A stretch of 64,000 nucleotides of DNA from Scortum barcoo (taxonomy: Eukaryota > Chordata > Actinopteri > Centrarchiformes > Terapontidae). Positions 48,291-59,339 of this stretch are shown here, in pieces; positions within the stretch are counted from its first letter, which is position 1, and each line of letters opens with the position of its first letter. The notes under the pieces were generated by a model. It was given only the letters and a program-made list of their open reading frames with translations. It searched no databases and was not told the DNA's origin. Location: the NCBI GenBank assembly GCA_023238725.1, contig CM041541.1:11800544-11864543 (forward strand), in the 5' to 3' direction. Both the position numbers and the translations under genes were made by a program.

Positions 48291-48740
48291 TAATCTAGTA
48301 GGATATGATGTGTGAAGTCAACTGTCCTTTTACTCGGAGGCGCTGGTCTGTATCAGCATGTGGAGCTGGATAAACTCTATTTCCGTCAGTGGATCTCTGC
48401 TTTTCACAAACCCACTTGGCGCCTAAAGTGGCCCTGATTGCAGAGAGCGAATTCTCCACCACCTTTCTTTTTAACGATGCGCTCTCCAAACTGCGGCGCC
48501 GCGCCTCCCTCCTTCCTGCCGGCGCAGCGGCCGAGCTGTCATATCATATCAGGGCGTCGCAGGAGCGAGATAATATGTCAGATTAAATATGTATGGGTGA
48601 ATTAGGGCTATCTCAAGTATTATATCATTTAAATTCAAATCGCTCTATCGCTCGGTACCGTCTCATTATGACGCTTGAGAAATTAGCAGATAAAAACACT
48701 GTCATACGGGCCTGATATTAAGGCTAATTTACCCCCCCCC
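48290..48740. promoter_or_regulatory. Strong candidate conserved non-coding element
   Basis: A CpG-rich part (48410-48560) is followed by agataatatgtcagatt, gtgaattagggctatctcaa, ttaaattcaaatcgctctat, gtctcattatgacgcttgag, aaattagcagataaaaacac and gatattaaggctaatttacc. It is one of the clearest blocks of motif-dense unique sequence in the window. Confidence 0.48.
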
Positions 48741-49680
48741 CTCTTGAATTTTCTCTTTTTTCACACTCTTAACACTTTATTATAAGGAATGAAAGAAGAC
48801 TTACCTATCAAAAGGATATGAAGAGTTTTGTTCCACCTTTTGAAAAATCACGACACCTGCTTCTCCCCAAATTAAACGTCAAAGTGAAAAACCCTCCACA
48901 GAATATTACCGTCATATCTGAGGACCTTTGTGTCTCGTGTTGAAAGGCTTTTATTGATCAATGGCCGCGTACATGTCTTTTTTTTTTTATCCAAAATCGA
49001 GATAATGTTTGACATTTTTCCCCCCGCAGGAAGAAAAGATATGGAGTTAACCTCTTAAAGCCCACAGAGTCCATCTCACATGCTCAGGAAGTGTAAACTA
49101 CTTGCAGTACATTATTTAGCCTGTTTTATCTTTTTCATGATCTTAAATCTTAAACAGTCTTTCTATTTAACTCAAAATGAGGATGTTACAGCACAAACTG
49201 CAGTAAATACAGCAGACAGGTGAAGTCTGCGTGCTCGAGTGTTGCTTGCCTGTGCAAAACGAAATTAACACCCATTAATAAACAATTAGCCCTGCTCATT
49301 TATCATGATTTTGTGCAGCAAAAGGGCAAAGAAAGAGATGAAATAGCTTAATGTGGGTTAAATGGTGGATGCAGGGACGAGAGGTAAGAGAGATCTGGCA
49401 GGTAGTTAACCGAACCCGACTCCAGAATCTGAGACTTTGTCAGCGTCGGGACATTTTGCAGCGACGAGCTCTATGTTGAGGTTTGTTGTTTTGTTTTTTC
49501 TTTTCTTCCCCTTCCTTCCTAAGACATCTCTCCCTTTCCTCTCTCAGATGGTGGCAATCATCTGCATCCATGTGTCATGTGGCGCGAGCAGATATGCAAT
49601 GCCCGGTGGGAAGAGGGGGAACAAACAGTGTCGCCAATGTGTTGCATTAGCCTGGCGAATTTAGTTGGCTCATTAGTAGA
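48740..49680. other. Gene-free interval
   Basis: Mixed AT-rich sequence with pyrimidine runs. Shorter complex parts lie near 49200-49330 (cattaataaacaattagccc) and 49540-49680, but boundaries are unclear. Confidence 0.38.
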
Positions 49681-50420
49681 TTAAATAAAGCAAAAATATC
49701 GCTTTGGGTTTGGTTACACAAATATGAACATGTAATTTATGTTTTGATAGATTAGAATCATCTCTGTGGTCATTTTCAAAAGAAATCCCCCCGTCATAAA
49801 TCCAATCCAGTCGCATCAGAGTATGTAATTAAATACCACAAACAGTATGATTTTATGTCTCGCAACCTCTCAGTGCCAACTGGAACAGACGCCAGAATCA
49901 TAACTTGCCATTTTCCACATAACAAAAGGTGAATTACTGCCTCTGTCTTCGTTTTTTTTCCCCTCCTCTAATAAAGAATCTGCCTTTTGAATCGTATCAG
50001 CGGCTCAAAGCGGAAAAAGGCAGACGACGCTACGAGACGAAACCTCTGGATGTTCTCGGCAGGTCACTTGACATTACAGGAGTCTTTTACCATTTTAACA
50101 TGGAGAACATTTGTTTGAAAAAGCCCCCCCCCCCACGCTTTCTTTAACCAGCAGATCTCCTTACTGAAGGTCAAACAGCCTGTGTAACAGCTTAATAATA
50201 AAGTCCGCAAACAAATTACCGGCAAACAGCCGCGGTTCAGCTGAGTACAGCTCCGGCTCCTTAAGGTGAGGTATTAGCAAAGCTTATTTATTTTCATTTC
50301 CGTGGCTTTTATTTGCTCCTTTCCCCTGTGGTAAAGCAAAGGCTGATTTCTGCCATGATTCCCTCCTTAATTTTAATACCCTTTTTACTCATCATACAGA
50401 CATTAGACGCCCCCCCCACC
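49680..50420. promoter_or_regulatory. Candidate conserved non-coding element cluster
   Basis: Complex sequence holds gtatgtaattaaataccac, agtatgattttatgtctcgc, gaatcgtatcagcggctcaa, cagcttaataataaagtccg, aaattaccggcaaacagccg and gtgaggtattagcaaagc. Homeodomain cores are dense, and a run of C near 50126-50134 interrupts it. Confidence 0.42.
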
Positions 50421-50629
50421 CCTCCCCTACCCCTCCTACCCTTCATCTCTCTGAAATAATGTAACTTGGGCTCACACAGGAACACAGGGCGACCACAGGG
50501 AGGACTGTAAACTAGCTTTCTTTCTCTTTTTTTCCCCCTCCCTGCAATTAATTGGTGTACAGCCATGTGCATATATGATAACAGAGGATTTTTTTCCTGA
50601 AACACCAACCTCCCCCACCTCCACCCTCC

Positions 50630-50631
<2 letters not shown>

Positions 50632-50661
<30 letters not shown>
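50632..50661. repeat. (AC)15 microsatellite
   Basis: A 30-bp AC tract. Confidence 0.95.
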
Positions 50662-50663
<2 letters not shown>

Positions 50664-50751
50664 CCCCAACAAGGAAAAAGGGAGGTTAATTAATGTAAGG
50701 GGCTGCGTGTTCACCGAGATGCAGAGTTTACTACGCCGCTGCCACTGCTGC

Positions 50752-50779
50752 CCCTCCTCCTCCTCCTCCTCCTCCTCCT
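50752..50779. repeat. (CTC)n trinucleotide repeat
   Basis: A CTC tract of about 28 bp. Confidence 0.92.
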
Positions 50780-50844
50780 GCTCCTCTCTCACCCTCCCCC
50801 TCAACCCCCCCACCACCCACAACTCCCTCCACCCCACATCCCCT

Positions 50845-51060
50845 GCCGCCTTAAGAGCCTTGATTCTTCGCTAATGACCTAGTTCTTTTAATGAGCGGTA
50901 TTAACCCCTGGCTACAGTCGCCCAGGTCTTAATTGTCAAGCCAGGCTGAAACGCAGGGAGACGAGTCCCTCGCCCATCAGCAGGTAGAGGCGGCACAGGC
51001 GGCGCGCTACATTAGCACGCCTCATCACCGGGGCCCCAGGAATAAATAATGAAAAAATAA
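50845..51060. promoter_or_regulatory. Strong candidate conserved non-coding element
   Basis: A compact block begins directly after simple sequence: ccttaagagccttgattc, cttcgctaatgacctag, ttttaatgagcggtattaac, ccaggtcttaattgtcaagc, gcgcgctacattagcacgcc. It contains CpG and homeodomain cores and has no repeats. Confidence 0.45.
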
Positions 51061-51089
51061 ATAACATAAAAAAAAAGGTTGCCCAGGCA

Positions 51090-52120
51090 ACTGGCAGCCA
51101 CCATCATCAACTATGTTAAGCCCCCCCGTCTTCCTCTCACCAGCATCCCTCTTTTTTACCCCTTGTGATGATGACGATGATGATCACCTACCTAACCTCC
51201 CCCGGCCTCACACCCCCCTTCACCCATCTCTCATTTTGGACTCTGTCTCCAGCTGCGAGCAGAGTGGCGAGGAGATACAGTGTGTGTATGTGCTAAAAAT
51301 ATATAAAAATATAATCAGAGAGTGTATCTGCTTAAGAAACCTGCAAACTCATTAAGACACATTCGGAAAAATTGAAAAAAAAAAAAAAAAAGCAGACCGG
51401 GTCCTTTCATTTACAGAAAACGTGATTAAAGATTCCCCTTTATGTTGCACCCAAGAGGTGTGTTTTAAAATTCAAACACTATTTACTATTAAGCACAATA
51501 TAAAATAAATCCAATAACGAGATATAGAAATATAGACACCTAATTAGCACGAGGACGCTGCAGCAGAGCCTCATGAAACACTAATGGCTTTAATGAAGAA
51601 AAAGTCCAAAATAGCTCCAGATTTCGTTCAGATGCAGAAACACGTCAGCAGCCGCTCCTGCATGACTGCAGAGAGACAGCTTAGGTTTTGTAATAAAAAT
51701 GAGCGTAAAACTGTTTTAATAAATAGAAATAAACAAAAAATTATGAGGTTTTGTGAAACTTTTCAAAAGGCAACAGAGAAGTGAAGCTCTTAAAATGAGA
51801 ATGATTTGAGTCTTCTGACAAAATTATTGACTCTCCTGCATTTTTTAAAGGAAAAATTTCAGTTTTGAATAAAAATGTGCTGAAATAAGATGTTTACATA
51901 CAATAAAAGTCCTAAAAATCTTGTTTTTTGAGCTCTTGTTGTATGTTGTATCTTGGAGCTTGTATGTAAACTGCGTGGACGATCACACCTTTGGACTCTC
52001 AGTTAATGTCTCTAGGTGGCACTCTCTTATTCTTTCATCTATTTATTCCTAACAAACATGAAATATAAACCACATTACTTCCTGTGAACCAGAAAAGAAG
52101 AAGAAAAAGAAGAAGCAGCC
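51090..52120. other. Gene-free interval with one perfect inverted repeat
   Basis: A C/T-rich part runs to about 51240. AT-rich sequence follows, with a run of A near 51376-51392 and a perfect 12-bp inverted repeat (51892-51903 with 51960-51971). A short complex part at 51520-51575 contains gacacctaattagcacgag. Confidence 0.42.
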
Positions 52121-52129
52121 TCTGGAAAT

Positions 52130-52380
52130 GGAAAAACTTTGACAAACTGGCGAATGGACACTCCAGTCTTGGACCAATAGGGAGGAGGTCGGACAGATTA
52201 ACCGCCCCCGTTGACCAAATACGGGCGTTCACCGCACCCTTGTACTCATCGTGTTAGGAAATGAGTCCATTTCCCATTAGGATGCTGCTGCTCTGCCTTT
52301 ACAGCTGGGAGTATTAGCAGCAATAAACCTTACTGTCAATCTGCAGGAGGGCGGGGGCCTCTGCGTGAGTGTGTGTTACC
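52130..52380. promoter_or_regulatory. Candidate regulatory block
   Basis: Complex sequence holds cttggaccaatagggaggag (a CCAAT-type word), cagattaaccgcccccgttg, accaaatacgggcgttcacc and agtattagcagcaataaacc. It could be promoter-like, but no downstream exon is apparent. Confidence 0.34.
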
Positions 52381-52399
52381 GCATAGACACAGTGTGCTG

Positions 52400-54390
52400 T
52401 CAGTTCATGTGTGCAAGTGTGTTTATCTGTGTGTGTGTTAGCTTGTCATTGGGCAAAAAGTGTGTGTGTGCGTGTGTGTGTGCGGGCGAGCCTGCAGGCT
52501 CGGCCAGCGGTTGGGCGGGCGGCTGAAGTGACAGCCCGTCGGTCAGATCAGGGGAGGGGAGACCTTGACCCGAGCTGTCCAACCAGCAATGAGCCCTGCA
52601 GCACTGGGACCAGTATGACAAGGGCAGTGGGAAGGGCAGCTGAACACACACACACACACAGTCATAGACGCACATTACATTCATTCGTGCACACAGGCGC
52701 TCTGTGTCACCACTTGGGGGTTGGGGGAAATTAGAGCCTCAAACAGAAAGTGTCAGTCCTCCTCTAAGAGAAAGAAATCCCTAACAAGTTGAAAAAAACA
52801 AGCCTAAAACACAAGGAATTGTGGGTAGAAGGAGATGAGCCCTGTGTGGTAAAACGCTCAGTCAGTTACCACAAATCTATCTGCTGTAATTCTCAGGTGG
52901 CGTCCACGGAGCAAATTCAGAGAAACAGAATGCTGTTTCACCGTAAAACGACTGAAAACACGTCTCATTTCCAAACCTGAAAAGCTGCACGTTCACTTCA
53001 ATGTTCCTCATCAGTGCCTCTCTAAAGCTAGGGAAGTGGGGGGGGGGGACAGCCGTCGCCACGGGACCGGACGCATCATTCTTCGTTGGCGATGGCGGAC
53101 GACTGAATGACTTCTGGATTTGTCCGGCCTGCTGCTTTCATCACGTGGGCCAACTGAGGTTTTATTTCGTGAAGGTGAAGAGGTGGAGCGGAGGAAAACT
53201 TCACAAAGAGCTGCAAAGTCCGAGGAAACAAATCGTCTCCAGGTGTTTTAATAATCCTCACCTGTGCTGTCAGAGCCGACTCTCAAATCTACAAACATCC
53301 TGATGTACCAAACTAAGACCGAAGCACTGAAATATGATGTCTTCAACGTGAAAAAAGCCTTGAAATGTGTATTTGGACAGCAGCACATCAACTTTAAAGG
53401 TGGAGGAGGACGCTCACATCCACACAGGCTGAACAGTACAAGACACTTTGTGCATTTTATACTTTTTAAGACAATTAAAGGACAGAGCCAGAGTTTTATA
53501 ACAGCCAAACACATTTTTCTGCATCAGTCAGGTCAGATACAACTTTTTTTTTTTAACTTTACACAGTCACGGGCTGATATGAGTTAAAAAGTCACTGGAT
53601 TTATTGGTATAATTAGGAAAGTAAGAAGTTACACTGTCATATCTCTTATTTCCTATCCTGTCTTTTTATTCTTCAATACACTGAGATATGAGAGAGTACA
53701 TGTTCTACAACCCCGGATAAATTTGTCCTTTTCCATAAAACTTTGTCAAAATCTCATCCCATCTTCTCCACCCCATCTGCTCCTTCATTTTAGAACTGAT
53801 TTTTTTTTTAACACTTGTGAAATGAACGTTTTTTAAAATATGCACTTTTATATACAAGACACAGTTCAGAGAGTGAAAATCTTGCAGATCGTTACATGCC
53901 TTTTTTTTCATATTAATTAATTAACAGATGAACTCAACTCTCAAGATTACTCAAGCAGACAGCCGTTTAAGCTTTATCTGCCCAAACATCTCAGCAGCAG
54001 ATTAATTGTCAGGAAGAAATATGGCTCCTAACTTCTGGGACTCCTTTTTTCATATGCTTAAAATTGCATTTTTTTTAAAAGCTTATACGTTCAAAAATGA
54101 AGTCAAACCAATGAGAAAAGATGCCACTGAAATGCAGATTGTCACCAAGCACAGACACAAATGTTATTTTTCTTGAGGAGCTCTACAATATTTAACCATT
54201 TTCAACTGCTGTATTAAAAAACACTCCAAAATAAATGATGATCTGATGACCTGTGAGGTGTTTCTTTTATTTTGTCCACCTCTGTTTTCTTTGTGGTGCA
54301 ACTACAGTTAGCTTCAGCTTTAGAGGTGCAAATTAATTAGCTTTCTGGTAAAAGGACATTATATTCGACTCTCTTGCATCATGCTCTACC
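52400..54390. other. Gene-free interval with short GT/CA tracts
   Basis: Short GT and CA tracts lie near 52461-52481 and 52645-52661. A CpG-bearing patch at 53045-53110 includes gcgatggcggacgac, a YY1-like word. From 53300 to 54390 the sequence is AT-rich with no supported feature. Confidence 0.42.
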
Positions 54391-54458
54391 TAAATTCTCC
54401 AAATGTTAAAGTACCTTAAGAGGCTGTGGCTGCTTTCTGTGTCATTTTGTACATAATT

Positions 54459-54477
54459 AAAAAAAAAAAAAAAAAAA
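54459..54477. repeat. Poly-A run (19)
   Basis: Nineteen A in a row. No retroposed body was recognised next to it. Confidence 0.92.
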
Positions 54478-54479
54478 CC

Positions 54480-54690
54480 CTTTTCTGTGGCATAGTATTC
54501 TTCCCGGCTCTGCTTTCCAGAAGCAATGACACTGTGCTTTTGTGAGGTTTGTCTCCTAAAAGCAATAAACGAGAATATCCTGCCTGAATAGGGAGTCTAA
54601 GAACCTTCACGGTAAATTTAAGGAGGGGAGATCCGCGGATGCCTCAGGAGCCACCAAATGCCTTTCCTTAAGCCCTCGGCATTCAGGGAG
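54480..54690. promoter_or_regulatory. Candidate conserved non-coding element
   Basis: Complex sequence holds cagaagcaatgacactgtgc, aaaagcaataaacgagaata, tgaatagggagtctaag and gatccgcggatgcctcagg, with no repeats. Confidence 0.34.
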
Positions 54691-54719
54691 AAGAGGGGAG
54701 CGAGGAGTGAGGCGGGGGG

Positions 54720-54803
54720 GAGAAGAAGAAGAAGAAGACACCATTTCCTTTCAACCCCTCTTTCACACCCTCCTTCCTTCCTTCCTTCCTCCCTCCCTCC
54801 CTC
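54720..54803. repeat. (GAA)n, then (CCTT)n/(CCCT)n tracts
   Basis: A GAA tract at 54720-54737 and a CCTT/CCCT tract at 54772-54803 lie about 35 bp apart. Confidence 0.9.
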
Positions 54804-54886
54804 ACCACTGCCTTTTCATTTTTGTTTGAAGTAACGCAAGATGAAACCGCGCGAGTGCTGTCATTACCGCCATCATCACTGCGACT

Positions 54887-54949
54887 ATCATCATCATCAT
54901 CATCATCATCACTACTGCCGTCGCCGCCGCCATCAGCATCAGCATCATC
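54887..54949. repeat. (ATC)n trinucleotide repeat
   Basis: A nearly perfect ATC tract to 54911, then imperfect GCC and CAG/CAT units. The histidine-rich frame across it is an artefact. Confidence 0.9.
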
Positions 54950-54959
54950 TTCGAGACCC

Positions 54960-55640
54960 CTCCAAGTCCCGCTGTAATATTGCCCGTCATTTTTCCCCCC
55001 CCGTTGTCAGCGCAGGTTACAATCTGTAATCCATGACTGCCTCAGAATTAGAATGTCCCCCGTGAGTTTTATTTTTCGGCTCGTTTCTCTTCTCGCACCC
55101 CCTCCACCACCTTCTTCTTCTTCTTGTTTTTTTTTTTTTCTTCCCTGTTTTTGTTGTTGTTGCCCTGAAGGCTTTACCGATGCTCTACGGCCCCCCCGGC
55201 GTTTATTCCTCCTAATCTCAGTCTCATCTCCAGGCTAGCTGTGACAGATGGTTATAGGCACACAATAGTATTAAGAGTTTGATTTTTTCTTTTTTTCTTC
55301 ATTTTTTCCTCCGCTTCCTCCCCCTACTGCTTTTTTTTCCCTCCCTCTTCTGTACAACAAATAGCGATCAGACGCTGAGGCCTGACTCCTGTGTAGGTAA
55401 ACTCCGCTTTAAACATCTCTCTGTGCGCCGTCTGTCTCCCCCCTGTCAAATAGCTCCCCCCTTCCTCACCTCCTCCTCCTCCTCATGCTGCTGTCGGCAC
55501 TCCAAGGTAAGCTGCATTAACCTCACTGACTGTTATTAAAAAGATGTATTTCCCCAGGTTTTCCCTGCGCCTCCTCTCTTTCTCTCTCTTCTTCTTCTTC
55601 CTCTCTGATGTATTCACTAGACACACACACTTTTGCACAC
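54960..55640. other. Pyrimidine-rich gene-free interval
   Basis: C/T-rich simple sequence dominates, with a CA tract near 55632-55653. No gene is supported. Confidence 0.45.
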
Positions 55641-55659
55641 ACACACACACACACCGAAC

Positions 55660-56010
55660 AAACAAAACTGGATACTGGGTCGGCATCATAAATTCTCGAC
55701 GCCAGCCACAGTCGGTCTAATTTCAATCCCACCATCACTCCTGTCAGATGAGAGCTGCCGCCAGATGATACATAGGGGTAAATAAGGCGGGTAAAATTAG
55801 CCCCTCCTGTCATTCCCTACCTTTTACCCCCCAAGGCATCCTGGGAAATTGACTGCACGCTAGATTTTGAAAATTAGCCCCTTAATGTTAGCCAGACAAA
55901 CGGGGTTGGGCAGGCCCGGGTAATGCCTTGCCGGAGTCACCCACAGCGGATTAATTACCAATTTTTCACCTCATTTTGCATTTATATCATTTGCCGTCCA
56001 TAAAGAAGAA
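55660..56010. promoter_or_regulatory. Strong candidate conserved non-coding element
   Basis: Complex sequence holds cggcatcataaattctcg, cggtctaatttcaatccc, ggcgggtaaaattagccc, a ZNF143-like site at 55835-55850, ccccttaatgttagccag and gcggattaattaccaatttt followed by cattttgcatttatatcatt. The right end is among the most homeodomain-motif-dense sequence in the window. Confidence 0.48.
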
Positions 56011-57296
56011 GGTTAAATGATTGAATAGTAAAATATGCAGGTGATGCACAGACTTTTTAACCTACAGTTGTTTACCAGTTTAGCCTCACCTGCACGAAAA
56101 AAAAAATAAATAAATAAAATAAAATTTTTCCTGCAGAATTATTATAAAAGCATCGACCAATTTGGAGCTCTCATTAGTGAATGTGAATCTAGCAAAGTAA
56201 AGCAATTACATCAAGTTACTAATATGATTTATTCTCGGCATCAGATTGCAGCATCAAGCCACGCTGTAGCTGCACGCAGAGTTACTGACTGCGGGTTCAC
56301 GGAGGTAAGGAGCTGATTCAGCTCGTAAGTGAGGAAAGTTCATTCTTTAACCACATCATTACAGCTGAATGGCCTCCAGGTTCCAGTTTGGGTGCCGTTC
56401 AGGGTTCAGCGAAGGCCGAGTCAGAGCCTTTGTTTGGGCTCTGAGCGGAGACGAATGGCTGGAACAGTCAGAGTCTTTAAAAAACAGGCGAAACGCAGAC
56501 ACGCTGGAGTCATCAATCTGCTCGGTCTAACCAGCGCCGAGGACTGAAGTTTGCTCTAAATATGGGCTCTGCTCGGTTCAACTTTACATGAATTTTTGGA
56601 GGCAAACGTTTGAAGCAGGGTATCCAGAAATCCTGTAAGGTGCTGACAGCAGACTGCACACAGAGGAAAAGGATCTGAAGTTGTCAGAGTCCAGATTTCT
56701 GCGGACTCACCTCTGCTTTGGATTTCATGCTTAAAAAGACAATTAGTATTTTAACGTCATAGACCGGTGAGTACAAATTGCATATTTATTCAACAGTGAT
56801 CATTTTCCAAAGCTGCCTTCCAGGAACTTTTGCACATCGATCCTCACATGATGCAAACACAAGCTTTACATATGTTCAAAAACTTAACAAACATGAAAAA
56901 CCACCAGTAGGGTCCTTTAATCTTTGTTGGTCACATCCTGTAGGCTCATAAGATGCTCAACCTGCAGCCACAACTACACCAGGACATAATCAAAGTCTCA
57001 GTTAATGAGAACGGGACGCTCTCCTCGCCACATTCTACAGTAAAAAGCATTTTGTGCGAGCTCCTCTGTGACTGATCGACACACCCGGTAGAAGCAAAGG
57101 GAGCTGTTGGGAGGATGGAGGGGTGGTGGGGGTGCAGAGGTCGCAGAGTCGGATGTGGGCCTGCCGGGACCCGCCAAGGATTAACACAAGCGCTGTGCTC
57201 AGGACATATGGCATTTGTCATCTCCCACTGGGAAAGAGACTCTCCCTTGGCCCCGCCGCCGCTCCCCCTTCCTCATCACATCTCTCTCTATCCGAC

Positions 57297-57328
<32 letters not shown>

Positions 57329-58030
57329 TCTCTCTCCCCTGTCGGGATTTAAAGGCTTGAAGTGCTTTAGTTGTTTTTACTGTGCATTAAATGCCCCCCC
57401 GCCTGTTCGCCCACCCCACCGTCCCGTCCCCCCGAAACTTCGCAGTGTTAAGAGAAAAATGGCTCAGCGGAGGAGAGGCTGCTGACGCCGTGAAGCCCTC
57501 TCAGACGGAGGAGGAAGGTGTCCGGCTTTAATCCTGTGTGAGGAGGAAGTGACACCTGCTCGTACAAAGCAGCTGATATTGTGCTTCAAAACATCACGAC
57601 TGTAGCGTAGTTTTCTCAGATCTGTCCTCATTGTTGTCTCCATTTGTCGTGGCTGCATTAACCCAACTAATGACTCATTTCTTTTCACATCATGATCGAT
57701 GTGTCACAATAACATTTTACTCAACATCTGCACTCTCAGGTGCTTCTTTATGTTTGGATTTGGGTCAACTTCATTAGCCTGAACTCAGAGTCCACTAAAA
57801 AAGGCATAGCTTTTCTATTTTGCACTTTGGAAAGTTCTCTTCTTCTCTAATTTCAGAAAAAGTATGCTTGCATGAACACAATTCAGGAAAGTTTGCCAGG
57901 AAGTGGATCTGCAGTTTCCTACAACAGTGCATGGATTACAATGGGACTACTTTCTTGCAGCAGGAAAGAGCAACGTCTAATCTGTAATTGATATATGACA
58001 TATTTAAAGTCCCCGAAATGTTTATCACAT
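56010..58030. other. Gene-free interval with weaker candidate blocks
   Basis: A complex part at 56150-56320 (ctcattagtgaatgtgaatc, agcaattacatcaagttac) may be regulatory. From 56320 to 58030 the sequence is mixed, with CT simple sequence at 57302-57339. Frames overlapping on both strands near 56946-57485 are not protein-like. Confidence 0.38.
57302..57339. repeat. (CT)n microsatellite
   Basis: A CT tract of about 38 bp with one CG interruption. Confidence 0.93.
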
Positions 58031-58034
58031 ATAT

Positions 58035-58660
58035 AGAAAGTGTTCTGTGACCTCTGACCTCCATTTTATTACTTCCTTACGAGCTGACAAACGAGGAGCT
58101 GAAGCCCGCCGCTGCACATTTGCTAAATGATGGAAAAGTTCCACACTTTTTGTGGGTAGCACAGTTTTAATAGAACTGCAGTTTTCCCACATAAGGCAGC
58201 TAATTAGCGGAGTGACGTTCGCGTCGCACAACCTCGCGTCCCCTCCCGGAGCGTGAATACTATCATTCAGCTTCACGCTCGCAGGCAGGTATGCTCTTGT
58301 CATCCTCCATCTTCATAAACAGACATGTTATTATAACATGATGGAGTGTTGTGTTTTTCTCCCAGTACCTTTATTTATGGGACACCGTAATATGCCGGAA
58401 ATCAAAGCTTGTAATTCGGCAATTGATGTTTATTGTGCGCCTCCCGTGTCTAGAGACATTTGATAAACAGCGTGTTGCAACAGCAGAAAAAAGGTGTTGG
58501 AGGATCTTGTGGGAGCTTGCCAAAATAATACCCCATTCAGCGCAGCTACCGTGTGAAAATGCCTCCCCGCACTGACTCATATTTCACCGCCAGAACGAGC
58601 GGTTTGCCGTATGGGCCCGGTGATGAATTACACCAAAGCACATTCCTTATGGGAAATCTG
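58035..58660. promoter_or_regulatory. Strong candidate conserved non-coding element cluster
   Basis: It begins with a perfect DR1 motif at 58048-58060. It continues with ttgctaaatgatggaaaag, gcagctaattagcggagtga, cgtaatatgccggaaatcaa, gcttgtaattcggcaattga, gacatttgataaacagcg and gatgaattacaccaaagcac. CpG-bearing and free of repeats. Confidence 0.45.
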
Positions 58661-58949
58661 GATGGTGCAGGAGAGAAGGGGGAGCGAGCTCCAGCGACAA
58701 ATTGCCTTCACTGCCAGTTAGTCCGTGTTCCTTTCTTCTCTCTGTGTTGTTGTTGTTGTTGGAGGAAGAGGGTTAGGGGGGGGTTTATTTTGTTAGGTGG
58801 AGGTTATTTCGTCTTCTGCGAGGCATTTGGAAATCCCCCCAGGTAGCAGAGTCTCTGGATCGGAGGCCGCCAGAACGGGAATTTTCTGAGTGCCATGGGA
58901 GCGAAACCAAGCAACGCAACAAAAAACAAAAATTTCTGAGATGATTTGC

Positions 58950-59275
58950 CCCATCAGCTCCGTCGATACCTGTTAGCAGCAGCGAACAAGCAGCAGCGGG
59001 CTGGAGGCCAGACAAGCTGCCCAGTCAGTTGGTTGGACGTTTGCCAGTTTGAATCCCTCGGATGTTTCCAATAGGAAGCAGCGCTCACCCACTCTAGTCC
59101 CGCAGGCTGCAGTGCCAACGAGGGCCGAGGGCCACGAGGATAACCCGCAATCTGGAGGATGAACTCTGCCTCTGAGCTGGGCTCAAGAGGAGATAATACA
59201 GGAGGGATAGGAGGGTTCAATCCCCTGCCACGACCTGCTGAAGTGTCCCTGTGCAAGGCACTAATCCTCCGTCAG
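58950..59275 (+). mobile_element. Decayed tRNA-derived SINE-like repeat
   Basis: Two RNA polymerase III B-box-like words occur, agtttgaatcc at 59046-59056 and ggttcaatcc at 59214-59223. The second is followed by gacctgctgaagtgtccctg and tgcaaggcactaatcc, wording typical of fish SINEs and related repeats. An intact A box and a defined tail are not seen. It may be two adjoining or nested copies. Confidence 0.5.
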
Positions 59276-59339
59276 CTAAGGACCCTGACCTTTGACCTCT
59301 GTGTTAGAGGAAGGAGAAATTTAAACAAACAGTCTTCAT

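Noticed and set aside
54802..55029. Histidine-rich or methionine-rich frames
   Set aside because: They come from the ATC trinucleotide tract.
59046..59223. Possible tRNA genes at B-box-like words
   Set aside because: No complete cloverleaf or A box could be fitted. The following words match SINE-type repeats instead.
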